A stretch of DNA of 64,000 nucleotides, from positions 32,102 to 96,101 of the forward strand of contig JAILRS010000030.1 in the NCBI GenBank assembly GCA_024698045.1, read 5' to 3'. The notes below the pieces were generated by a model. The model was given only the letters and a program-made list of their open reading frames with translations. It ran no database searches and was not told the origin of the DNA. Of this stretch, positions 55,128 to 63,880 are shown one piece after another. Every line of letters starts with the position of its first letter. Position 1 is the stretch's first letter. The position numbers and the translations under genes are program-made. The DNA is from Selenomonadaceae bacterium (GTDB lineage: Bacteria > Bacillota > Negativicutes > Selenomonadales > Selenomonadaceae).

Positions 55128-56062
55128 GTTGCGTCACCGCCCTTGCTCACATCGTAGTTGACGACGAGGACTTCATCACTCGCCGAAATTTTGTCCGCCT
55201 TGTGATAGTTGGAGTTGGCGTAGCTGTGTTTCAAGTGAATGACCTTGTAGCTGTTCGCGTTCCTGTCGAGCCAAGCAGATAAAATCTGATTGCGGTTGCC
55301 TTTACTGCTGAGAACGTTGGATAGAGCGAATCTTATTCCGGCGACGTGGATTGAATCCAAAAACTTCAGCAGGTCGTGTTCGTCGCAGTCGTTCCAGCCG
55401 CCATTTTCATTGTAAGCCGCGCATGTTATCAGATACGGCGGGTCGGCGTAGACAAAATCATTTTGAGTAAGCGTCGCGGTATCAAATTGACGGAAATCGC
55501 TACAGATGAACTTACAGCTTGTCGAGTGAATGCGGTCGATAAACGCACTGAGCTTTGAATGCATACGAGAATTGAAGTCGCGCTTGCCGACGGGCAGATT
55601 AAATTCTCCGGCAGAGTTGAAACGAATCTGATTATTGAAGGCGTGAACGATTATGACGTACATCATCACGTAATAGCGATAGTCAATGACGGCGCAGTTA
55701 TTGAAATCCTCGCGCAGACGATTAAAAGCGTCGCGATTGTAAGCACCGAGACCGACACTGCTGTCACAACCATAGAACTTGTAACCATCGCGACTGACAA
55801 GCGAAAGTCTGTATTCCGCAATGATGTCGTAAATCCACTCGAAAACAACTTTCTTCTCAAGGTGTTGAAAAGTTTGGTATAGGTATATCAAATGTTCGTC
55901 GCGGTCGATGAAAATATTTTCCTTGCAGTCGACATTTATGCCGACATTGCAACCGCCGCAAAAAAAATCAAAGAAACGGTCAACGTTCTTTGGGAAAAGC
56001 GGAAGTATCTGCGGGAGCAACTTGAATTTGCCGCCCGTGTAGTTCAGCGGAGATTGAATCAT
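55124..56062 (-). CDS. Dam-type DNA adenine methyltransferase (first of a pair)
   Basis: A 312-residue N6-adenine methyltransferase of the alpha (Dam) class. PLNYTGGKFKLLPQI at the start and FFDFFCGGCNVGIN hold the SAM site, and YADPPY near residue 208 is the catalytic motif. The ATG at 56062 follows GGAGG and overlaps the stop of the second methylase (ATGA). Downstream it overlaps the restriction gene start, so all three are coupled. One methylase for each strand of an asymmetric site is the usual AlwI-type arrangement. Confidence 0.9.
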   Translation of the reverse strand: MIQSPLNYTGGKFKLLPQILPLFPKNVDRFFDFFCGGCNVGINVDCKENIFIDRDEHLIYLYQTFQHLEKKVVFEWIYDIIAEYRLSLVSRDGYKFYGCDSSVGLGAYNRDAFNRLREDFNNCAVIDYRYYVMMYVIIVHAFNNQIRFNSAGEFNLPVGKRDFNSRMHSKLSAFIDRIHSTSCKFICSDFRQFDTATLTQNDFVYADPPYLITCAAYNENGGWNDCDEHDLLKFLDSIHVAGIRFALSNVLSSKGNRNQILSAWLDRNANSYKVIHLKHSYANSNYHKADKISASDEVLVVNYDVSKGGDAT

Positions 56063-57198
56063 AGGCAATTCCTCCGACGAACTTTACAAAGGAAAAGTCG
56101 TTCTTCATTTCCGCGAATGTCGGACTTGCCCGTTGTGAAGGGTTTATATTTCTTCGCGAAGACTTCAACATCTCCTTTGGCATTTAGAATACGGAAAATA
56201 TCTTCGTCCGCGATACGAGCATTGGAACGAGCGTCGCCTTTGTTCGCCATGTTGTTGTAGGAAAACAGGATATACTTGGTGTCGCAGTGTTGAATCAAAT
56301 CTTCAAAGGCGTCGGTTGCCTTGATCGTGCAGTAACTGCTTTTCAGCCCATTACGATTCATTTTGCGGGCGACCCCGTGCACGGGCGGCTTTTGCCAGCG
56401 GGCGACGTTTTCCAACAGGTGATATGTGTCGGAGTATTGGCGAGAGTTATACGGCGGGTCAATATAAATCAAATCCGCTCTAATGTGTCTGACGAGTTCG
56501 TTGGCGTCTTCGTTGAAGCATTGATTCTGCTTGTTATTATCTGCCGGAACATTTAGCACAGGCAAAACTAATCGGCGTTCAAAATTTGCCCCGTGCCTCC
56601 AAGCGTCATAATGACCGCAAGTATTCGCGATTCTGTCCATGGCGTAAATCAGCGACGCGACGAGAATAGCACGCTCCCGTTCGTTGATAATGCCGAGCCG
56701 ATATTTTTCTTCGACATCTTCACGAACAAAGCCGATCTTAGTGCAGTCTTGCTTGCTGAAGTATGTGTCGGCAAAATTCTCGGTCATATAATTTGTCGGT
56801 AGATTTTCAGCCTGATTGTACTCAGCGATTAAATTTTGTAGCAGATGAAGACTCACCTTCTGGTTGCCGAACCAAGCGATGTTGCAAAGATAATTGCTGT
56901 AGAGCAAGTCGTTCGTTATAATTTTCTTATCCGTAAACGCCGACGCGACCGCGCCTGTCCCTGAAAAAATGTCTGCAACCGTTTCGATTGCAGAGCAATT
57001 TTCATCCACAACATTTCGGAGGAATTTGAGGAGCTTAAACTTATTTCCCAGATACCGTCGATTCCGAATGTCAGCTGTTTCATTATGGCGCAAACGCGAA
57101 ATTATGTTGGCGGAGATATTCGCTTGCCGCATAAGAGCCGTACTCGTCATGTTTTGACTTTGCATCAAATGGAACGACTTGTCGTAAGCGATTGCCAA
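56059..57198 (-). CDS. DNA adenine methyltransferase with an N-terminal XRE-like helix-turn-helix segment
   Basis: A 379-residue protein. From about residue 47 it is a Dam-type adenine methylase: RRYLGNKFKLLKFL, ADIFSGTGAVASAF and IDPPYNSRQYSDTYH. The first 45 residues, from a TTG at 57198 placed after GGAGGGTG, read like the front of an XRE/Cro DNA-binding domain (YDKSFHLM, MTSTALMRQANISANIISRL, HNE), cut short before its last helix. This suggests a fusion with the controller (C) protein of the restriction system or a recombination scar. It is coupled to the next methylase. Confidence 0.82.
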   Translation of the reverse strand: MAIAYDKSFHLMQSQNMTSTALMRQANISANIISRLRHNETADIRNRRYLGNKFKLLKFLRNVVDENCSAIETVADIFSGTGAVASAFTDKKIITNDLLYSNYLCNIAWFGNQKVSLHLLQNLIAEYNQAENLPTNYMTENFADTYFSKQDCTKIGFVREDVEEKYRLGIINERERAILVASLIYAMDRIANTCGHYDAWRHGANFERRLVLPVLNVPADNNKQNQCFNEDANELVRHIRADLIYIDPPYNSRQYSDTYHLLENVARWQKPPVHGVARKMNRNGLKSSYCTIKATDAFEDLIQHCDTKYILFSYNNMANKGDARSNARIADEDIFRILNAKGDVEVFAKKYKPFTTGKSDIRGNEERLFLCKVRRRNCL

Positions 57199-57232
57199 CC
57201 TGTTCACCCTCCATTGTCGTAGTGCCGTCATA

Positions 57233-58100
57233 TTATTTTACGAGGTAATCGATGAGTATACCGCAGTATGGTCGGTACTCACCATTTTCGTAATGCTCAA
57301 TTTTTATTTTGTCACGGATTCTAACCTTGCTCCTCCAACAGAAAGTGTCTTTAACCTCTGTTGGCATATCGTCGAAATGAGCTTGAGGATTTTGCAGTTT
57401 AAATTCTTGAAATTTCTTTGGCGAATTACTCTTTTGAATGTGAATCATTGCAGACCTCAAATTCTTTCCAAATCGAGAGTGACCTGTGCTCCGACGACTT
57501 CCGAATCCGTATCGCCCAACTGTGTTCGCAATTTTGAAAGGTTTCGCGCTGAGGCAATTAACATAGCCATTCATTTGCGACAAGAAAGAAATTTCATTTG
57601 GTTTAGGATCACCCGATTTATCCCATTGCCTGCGCGTTCCATAGTACACAATTATTGGACAAACTACACTCTTACCATTGCTTATTCGATTCTGCAGTTC
57701 GCGCACATACATTCCAACTTTATCGACACCATTATATTTGAATGAAGCGTGGGAAAATAATTCATGAGTCCAAGATAACGATTGCCCCGTAGAAAATTCT
57801 GCGGTCACCTAAAGGATAGCAGGATTCTTTGTTTATCGTGCTACCGGCGATGACGGTTTTTATTTTCGCGTCACTCTCTTGAAGTTTAATGTTGTTTATA
57901 TAAGCAAAACCTTTACGTGCATCGCGTTGAGATAAAGAAACAAAACCATCTATGATTATCCCATCCAGAATGGAAGATTTACCGGAACCGTTGATACCAA
58001 TCAAAACCGTGTAGGGTATCGAAAAATTTATAGTCAACTCTTCAAAGCAACGGAAATTTTTCAATTTCAATTCTTTAATTATCAACTCGTCCACCTTCAA
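57233..58100 (-). pseudogene. RecF/AAA-type ATPase gene, frameshifted and shortened
   Basis: The first frame (57762-58100) begins with LKLKNFRCFEEL and Walker A GINGSGKSS, the start of an SMC/RecF-like ATPase. It runs out of frame near 57800, and a second frame (to 57233) takes over with AEFSTGQSLSWTHEL and PIIVYYGTRRQW, which is what such ATPases have next. No Walker B or D-loop follows, and the remaining about 110 residues do not match the family. So there is at least one frameshift, and most of the C-terminal half has been lost or replaced. Confidence 0.65.
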
Positions 58101-58101
58101 G

Positions 58102-58637
58102 CTATTTTTTCATACAAGACGACTCGAACAAAACAATTTTTCTTTCGAGTGATTCGTGATGTCGATTTTTCAACTCGTCTTTAAATTCTTCAGGTCGTCG
58201 ACAATAGCGTATCAAATTCTTTTTAGAAATAATCCTGCTATAGCTGACAGATTGAGCGAGATTTTTTTTAAATCTTTTCGAGTACTATGCTTCAGATTAA
58301 ATTTCTCGCACAGATTTTTGCATTCCAATACATACGACAATTCGTCTTCAAAATTTTTATTCTGAATCAGTAGGAAAACATTTCCAGAGCAAATACTCCT
58401 AAGCATTTTTACATTATGGAATAAAGTATCGAAATTAGTTGTTTCTATGCAATCGGTATCCAAAACACAATAGACTTTATCCCTGAAGCTCTTCAAAAGA
58501 TCGTTTGAGCGTAAAAGTTTTGTTTGCATTAAGTTGAATTTCCTAAAACGACCAGGCTGGATAAAATCATTTTGATTCAAAAAACCAAAGAAACGTTCCT
58601 CAATTTCTCCTTCACCAATATATAAAACCTTAGTCAT
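58102..58637 (-). pseudogene. TOPRIM/RloB-like nuclease gene, frameshifted in an A8 run
   Basis: The frame starts MTKVLYIGEGEIEERFF (TOPRIM-type glutamate motif) with DTD near residue 59, as in RloB and OLD-type partners of ATPases. It stops at 58212 after 141 residues. The sequence beyond the stop stays open in the neighbouring frame (SYSRIISKKNLIRYCRRPEE and on to a stop at 58102). Adding one A to a run of eight A on the minus strand (58262-58269) joins the two into about 178 residues. So it is either a frameshift mutant, a phase-variable gene or a sequencing artefact. It overlaps the ATPase gene upstream by 8 nt. Confidence 0.65.
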
Positions 58638-59808
58638 TGTTTCTTTCCTCTAAAAACTTGTCCAAAACACTGTAGTCTGGCAAAACTCCAAAATAATCGT
58701 TTTCGTAATGCATTCTGAGATTTCTTATGTTCTTGTGGAGAACTTCAGAAGGGTATATTACTTCATTAAAACCTTCTTCGCTACGCCTAAAAAACAGAAA
58801 TGAAGTTATCGGTGCATTCAATTCTAAAAGCTCCGCGTTGTGTGTCGTAAAAAAAATTTGACTGTCAGAGGATTTTTTTGAAAATGCTTGGTACATGAGA
58901 TACGCTTCAAGCTCTGAATGCATGTGAGAAAGACGTTCATCAATATAAAATAAATGAGTAGTCTTCTCATTCAGTTCATTAAAAAGGCACAAAAAATCTA
59001 TTGCCTCAAAGGTTCCGTGAGAAAGCCTATCTCCACATCGACGAAGATCACCATCGGGGACAGTTAAAATTTCGTTATTCTTGAAAGTAATCTGATATGA
59101 TTTTGTCTTGACTGATTCACCGTCTTCTCCTTCGACGATTAAACGTTTCACACTTATAACGGAATTGTCAATTTTTGGAAGCACATTGTTTAAAAACTCA
59201 ATATTCGTTTCGCCAAGATAGGTTGAAGAGTTTAGCGGGAGCTCGGAGAAGCTAAACCAGAAACCGATTTTTTTACGTAAGTCTCTTAATTCTTTTGATG
59301 AAGCAAAGGCATAAGATTTACAGCCAATATCGAACAAATTTTTCACGGAGTCATACTTTTCAATTGTATCGCCCTCTGCCAATTTTTTTCTCAAGGTTTG
59401 TATGTTGTAAGACTTATAAATTTTTTGTCTAAAAATTTCCTCTGTATACAAACTATCATTGCGGAAGCACGCTTTTAATAAATAAGCCGTATCCTCAATG
59501 ACAAACTCTACCTCGAAACTTGAGTCCTTAAACTTATCATATCGCGCTGAAGGAATGCTAAATGAGCCGTCGCCTAAATCTTTGCCGTAAATGAAATTAA
59601 GAATCATGCAAAGCAATTTACCGAAAGTTGTTTTGCCAGAAACATTTGCCCCCATAACTATGAGATTCTTTCTGACCTTAATTTTTGAGCCAGCGAACAG
59701 TCTGTCATTCTCCGAGATATAGTGATTACTTTTGCGTTCGTACGTAAAGTCCACTTCAAAGTTTTTGAACATGTAAAAATTGTCGCAAGCTACCCTCAAA
59801 ATAATCAT
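58630..59808 (-). CDS. AAA15/OLD-like ATPase of an ATPase/TOPRIM defence pair
   Basis: A 392-residue ABC-type ATPase: Walker A GANVSGKTT near residues 52-60, Walker B/D-loop LFYIDERLSHMHSE near 278-291 and a switch histidine in FFTTHNAELLEL near 318. It overlaps the RloB-like gene downstream, the same arrangement as RloA/RloB, AbiL and PARIS-type pairs, in which the ATPase senses a phage trigger and releases a TOPRIM effector. I take the ATG at 59808, 10 nt after AAGGA; a GTG at 59817 is possible. It is the first gene of the cassette between the direct repeats. Confidence 0.78.
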   Translation of the reverse strand: MIILRVACDNFYMFKNFEVDFTYERKSNHYISENDRLFAGSKIKVRKNLIVMGANVSGKTTFGKLLCMILNFIYGKDLGDGSFSIPSARYDKFKDSSFEVEFVIEDTAYLLKACFRNDSLYTEEIFRQKIYKSYNIQTLRKKLAEGDTIEKYDSVKNLFDIGCKSYAFASSKELRDLRKKIGFWFSFSELPLNSSTYLGETNIEFLNNVLPKIDNSVISVKRLIVEGEDGESVKTKSYQITFKNNEILTVPDGDLRRCGDRLSHGTFEAIDFLCLFNELNEKTTHLFYIDERLSHMHSELEAYLMYQAFSKKSSDSQIFFTTHNAELLELNAPITSFLFFRRSEEGFNEVIYPSEVLHKNIRNLRMHYENDYFGVLPDYSVLDKFLEERNND

Positions 59809-59848
59809 CGAGTTCACATTCCTTCAAAACCTTGGTTGCGGTATTTTT

Positions 59849-60097
59849 CTCCGAAAAATCTACGCAGAGATTCTACCACAAAAATTTTGCTCTGACTACT
59901 GCCTCAACGAGAGCTCAAACGCGATGCACAAATTTGTCCGTTGCGCTTAGTGATCTGCACCTTAAAAATTGGCTGATTTAAACGGACAGTCGGACAACTC
60001 TACAATCTGATTTCGGCAAAAAATAAAAGCGGACGAGCAATTAACTCGTCCACCTTAAGCGTAATCTGTCATCGAAAAATGCCCTGCAGAGCGTCGA
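59849..60097. repeat. Direct repeat copy B (integrase 3' end and flank)
   Basis: Partner of the repeat at 52847-53170. It begins with the same TCCGAAAAATCT, holds GCGATGCACAAAT in the middle and ends within the last codons of the integrase gene. Together the two copies bracket a 6.7-kb cassette of restriction-modification and ATPase/TOPRIM genes. Confidence 0.85.
60018..60051 (-). terminator. Integrase terminator in repeat copy B
   Basis: GGACGAG/CTCGTCC form a 7-bp stem with an A/T loop, followed on the minus strand by GCTTTTATTTTTT, just after the integrase stop. Confidence 0.75.
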
Positions 60098-61160
60098 CTG
60101 CTTGCCGTTGCATGTCGGGCAAAACGTGGCTTGTCCATCGTGACTTTGATTGAGCTGTGACCTAAACGTTCCTGAACGATTTTGGGATTGACGCCTTGCC
60201 GCAGAAGTAACGTCGCGTGAGTGTCCGTGAAAAGTAAAATCCAAGCTGATGTCGCATTTCTTTAACAGCGGCTTGAAGTATCGTCTGCTGAAATTCGTCG
60301 GGCTTATCAACGGGCTGGTGAAAACGAGATTATGAAACAAATCGCCCAGCTCTTCGGAATAGTTTTCCTGCCACTTTTTATAGACGCGAAGATTTTTAAT
60401 GTCTTCCGGCATGAGCAAAATGCGTCTGATACTGTTTTTGGTCTTGGGAGCTTGAAAAACCGCGCCTTTGCCTATGATGTAAATAGGCAGGATTTTTCAA
60501 AGTCAACGTCTTCCCATTTGAGCCCGAACACTTCGCCTTGACGCATTCCGGTGTGAACAGTCAGAGAAATTATCTGCGGCATAACGACGCTCATGAACTG
60601 ATGATCAATTTCTTTCGCCGCGTTGATAAGCCGAGCAATTTCATCTTTCGACAGGACGGCGATTTCTTTCTTGCTCAATTTCGGAGCTTTCGTAAATACA
60701 AGCCCTGACTTAACTGCGTCGTCAATGCACATGCTGAGATAACGCCGCGTTCCTCTGACGGTCGAACTTGATAAGCCTGTGCCGTCCGTTCGTCCCGTTT
60801 CCAACAGCCGATTGAGATGTTTCTGCAAATCTGCCGCAGTCAATTCGTTAAGCAGAACATTTTCAAAGACTGGCAGAATGTACGCCTTCAATGTACCGGA
60901 ATATTTTTCGTAAGTTCGCGGTCTGACATTCGGCTTTGCATAATTCTCCAGCCAATTTCTAATCCAGTTTCCAACGGTTAATTTTTCACCGTCGTCTGCC
61001 GCTCGATTAAGGCTGTCTATAAATTCTTTGCCTTTTTGCATTGCCTCGCGCTTTGTCTTTGCGGCGAATTTTTTACGCTTGTGATTTGGAACTGATAAAT
61101 CCACATTCCGCGTTTAACGTCGTGGAAAAATCCGCCCTCGCCTGAATTTCTTTTGCCCAT
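60069..61160 (-). pseudogene. Tyrosine recombinase/integrase gene with several frameshifts
   Basis: A strong AAAGGAGG and ATG at 61160 start MGKRNSGEGGFFHDVKRGMW, which shifts frame into SVPNHKRKKFAAKTKREA (arm-binding domain) and a SAM-like core-binding domain. The catalytic domain shows TGMRQGEVFGLKWED (first Arg), then shifts again near 60480. It shifts again near HDLRHTHATLLLRQG (H-x-x-R) and again before SHVLPDMQRQAV and ALQGIFR-stop. At least three frameshifts make it inactive. It was the integrase of a conjugative or phage-like element. Confidence 0.82.
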
Positions 61161-61231
61161 AATTTTTGCCTCCTTTGATTAAAAATGGACGGGAGCGCAT
61201 ATGCTCCCGCCCGAAACGGAAAGTTTGACGA

Positions 61232-61363
61232 TTATTTGTCTTCAAGAAAGCTCGCGGGAATTAAGATGCGTCCCATGATGCGCCGATGAGGAATTTTTCC
61301 CTGCTGAACGCCGGCGTAGATAAGCGATTTAACCTCTTTTACTGAGTAGAATTTTTTCGTCAT
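61232..61363 (-). CDS. Excisionase-like helix-turn-helix microprotein
   Basis: A 43-residue protein starting at an ATG 8 nt after AAGGAGG. It reads MTKKFYSVKEVKSLIYAG and then GKIPHRRIMGRILIPASF, the pattern of MerR-like excisionase (HTH_17) proteins, where the last part is the wing. Compared with typical members the recognition-helix region is about ten residues short, so a small internal deletion is possible. It lies just upstream of the integrase gene, the usual place for xis. Confidence 0.65.
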   Translation of the reverse strand: MTKKFYSVKEVKSLIYAGVQQGKIPHRRIMGRILIPASFLEDK

Positions 61364-61365
61364 GC

Positions 61366-61892
61366 TCAGCCCTCCTTAGGAGCAATCAAAAACTGCGGAC
61401 AGACGAACGGCAAATTGCCGACGGCGGGCAGATGTTGTTGCCACCACTGCCGATAATGAATCTGCGCGGCGGTATTGAGGGGCACGTTCATTATGTATTC
61501 GATAGGATCCGTGACGTAAGCCGACATTGCCGGCATTGGAAGGACGAATCTTTCGTTAAGCCACAATTTCACCTCATCCGCCGAAGAAAACTCCTTCAGC
61601 CCGCTTGGCTTGAAATGTTCCACGAATTCGACAGCCTCTTGCACGTTATCATATATCCCGATGAAATCGGGATTTACAGTCGCGAAAAATCTGTGCGCGG
61701 GGATTTGCGTGACGGAACCCGGAACGTGATAAGGCGAGCGGAGTACGTCCTCAAATTTGGGCACTATGGGCTGGACATAGGGATTTTTCATCCACTCGTC
61801 ACGAACGAATTGATTGCAAGCGTCGAAGTAAGCCTAAAACCGTCATCGTAATTGATACGGAACGCTCTCGACGGAATTTGTTGCGTGTTCAT
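61366..61892 (-). pseudogene. RNase HI N-terminal-like domain protein, frameshifted
   Basis: AGGAGG and an ATG at 61892 start MNTQQIPSRAFRINYDDGF, which loses its frame near 61840. The other frame then gives AYFDACNQFVRDEWMKNPYVQ and continues to 61366. A central segment (FFATVNPDFIGIYDNVQEAVEFVEHFKPSGLKEFSS) resembles the small nucleic-acid-binding domain at the N terminus of RNase HI (viroplasmin-like). Part of a decayed phage or ICE gene set, coupled to the gene upstream by an ATGA overlap. Confidence 0.55.
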
Positions 61893-63654
61893 TGTAATTC
61901 CTCCTGATTTTCATTCAAAAATTTTTCAACGGCATCGACCTTAAGCACGAGGAACAATTTGCGCGGCGGCTTTTTGGATTTGCGAAGGTATTCACTGCTT
62001 GACCGTCTGGAACTAATTTGCCATCAGACAGTCCGCGACGGATCTTTGATGGTCTTTGCGGTTGTCAAAAATTGCTCGCCTTGCCGTTGGTAAAAACTCA
62101 CGACGAGTTTGTAAGCGTCGTCGAAGCGTAGCCAAGCGGTATTCGTTGTCTCCTCGCGGAAGCCGATAAAGCTCGAAATATCGGCGACGTACTCTGACTC
62201 CGTTGCCGCGAGTCGGTTGTTTCGCATGGAGGAACCGAACCTCCGGTTTAAATTCTGCCGCATGATTTCCTCAACAGCATTTAGCGCGTGTTCCCGATAG
62301 TTAATCATTTCCGCGTCACTCATTGCGCAGTACATTCCAAACGCCGCAATCAAATCGATCTCAATCGCCATTGTGGCGGCGGCGTCAATGAAGCGCGGAA
62401 CAGAAAATTTTTCCTGATAAAATTCACGATATTCCGCAAACCGTGACGCACATTCCCCGACGACGTTTGAGCCACACTGAACCGGACGAATAGGGCGAAA
62501 TAAGCTTGCAAAATTTCGTGACGGTTGCTGATATGCGCCAACACTTGCGGATCAAAAGTTCCCTCGACGATTGGCAATACTATCAGCCTGTACAAGAGTT
62601 CGTCTTCGCCCGTTATTACGATTACGCATTCAACATCGTCGGCGCGACCTTCCGCCAAATTGGTCACGTTCATTTTGCCTGAAAACATGCCGTCGCCGAC
62701 AGCACGAATCGCCGTCTCGGCGTTATCGCGAGCAAAGTTGTTGCTTGCGCCGACAGTGTTTGAGAAGTCGTCAAGCAGTACAACGTTGTCCTTAGTGACG
62801 AATTCCTGCGTGTAAGCCTTCGTAGATGATAGACGTGCACCGGCTTTTCTGCGGTTTTTTGCGAAGATGTTCGCGATTAGCGACACGACCGTCGTCTTAA
62901 ACAGGTTCGTCTTGCCCTTGACGAAAATGGTGCTCCGAAAATCTACACCAAACTTCCTTAACCAGAACAGCGACAAGGCGATGTGAGCGATGAGCCACAA
63001 GATTTCGATGACGCCGTTCCCGTGTCCGATTTGACGAAAAGCTGAACCTTCGGCAAAAATTTCTCGCTTGTTCAGATAACCGACGATTGGCAAAGTAATT
63101 TCCATGCCATTGTAAAATCCATTCTCGCCGACGTAAAATTTGGGCGGCACTCCCTCGAATTCGACCCAACCAATTATGTCTGAAAGATATTCAACCTCCG
63201 CTGTTGCTGCGTCGCGTTGGTAAACTTCGGTTAAATATTCCTCCTTGGCGTCCAAATCGCCAAGCGATGTGTAAGCTGACGGAAATTCTCGGCGAATGAC
63301 CTCGAAGATTTTTTTGAAGTCGTGAGCAGGGATTTTGAGCATTTTTTCAGTCGTTCCTAGTTCGTTCGAGCAAGAAACTTTGACGTGGAAAATTTCTTTG
63401 ATCTTTTTGCCCGACCAGCGACGCTCAATTTTGGTGATAGTAAGCGTCGTGTTGGCAATTTTTCGCCCTTGCTTGTCGCCATCTTTGATCTGATAAAGAC
63501 CGCCTTCGCCGATAACAAAGTTTTCGCCCTGTAGAGGTGTCGATGGTTCAGTATTGACAGGCAGATTTACTACAGCTTCCCACACTCCGGCGGTTTGATT
63601 GAATCGCGCCAACATCGGCTGAATATAGCCGAAACATTGTGCCCTTTGCTCCAA
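61889..63654 (-). pseudogene. DUF927-like P-loop ATPase of a phage/ICE replication module, frameshifted
   Basis: The main frame (62350-63654) gives 434 residues with a P-loop-like segment (FVKGKTNLFKTT) and a Walker B-like NVVLLDDFSN, in a setting typical of DUF927 or helicase-primase proteins of integrative elements. The frame is lost near 62365. A second frame continues from IEIDLIAAFGMYCAMSDAE to 62024, and a third gives the natural end KLFLVLKVDAVEKFLNENQEELQ with a stop at 61889. Coding-like sequence (EGEPVKITIPDVLPPWNPS) in yet another frame extends to about 63765. The gene is therefore dead, with three or more frameshifts. Confidence 0.65.
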
Positions 63655-63765
63655 TACGTGGCGGGCTTGGATTCCACGGCGGCAAAACGTCGGGAATCGT
63701 AATTTTGACGGGTTCGCCTTCTTGTTTTTTTAGGGGGGCGAATTCTGCTTCACCGAATTTAACCT

Positions 63766-63845
63766 AATCCGCCAGAAGTCCTCAACCTCTTAGGTGGGGG
63801 ATGAAGGCGGGTATGGCGAATTTACGTAAGTAATTGAGCCTACAA
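63766..63845. other. Gap with a hairpin between the ATPase pseudogene and the terminal promoter
   Basis: Coding resemblance of the ATPase pseudogene ends near 63765. The following 80 bases hold an imperfect hairpin (TCCTCAACCT / AGGTGGGGGA, with a 3-nt loop), of the kind found subterminally in IS200/IS605 elements. Nothing else is visible. Confidence 0.35.
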
Positions 63846-63874
63846 TTGCTTTTTGTCTTATTGGGTAGTATAAT
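63846..63874 (+). promoter_or_regulatory. Sigma-70 type promoter for the terminal RNA
   Basis: TTGCTT (63846-63851) and a perfect TATAAT (63869-63874) with 17-bp spacing. Transcription would start near 63881 and run into the structured region with no open reading frame in the remaining window. Confidence 0.7.
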
Positions 63875-63880
63875 CAAAGA

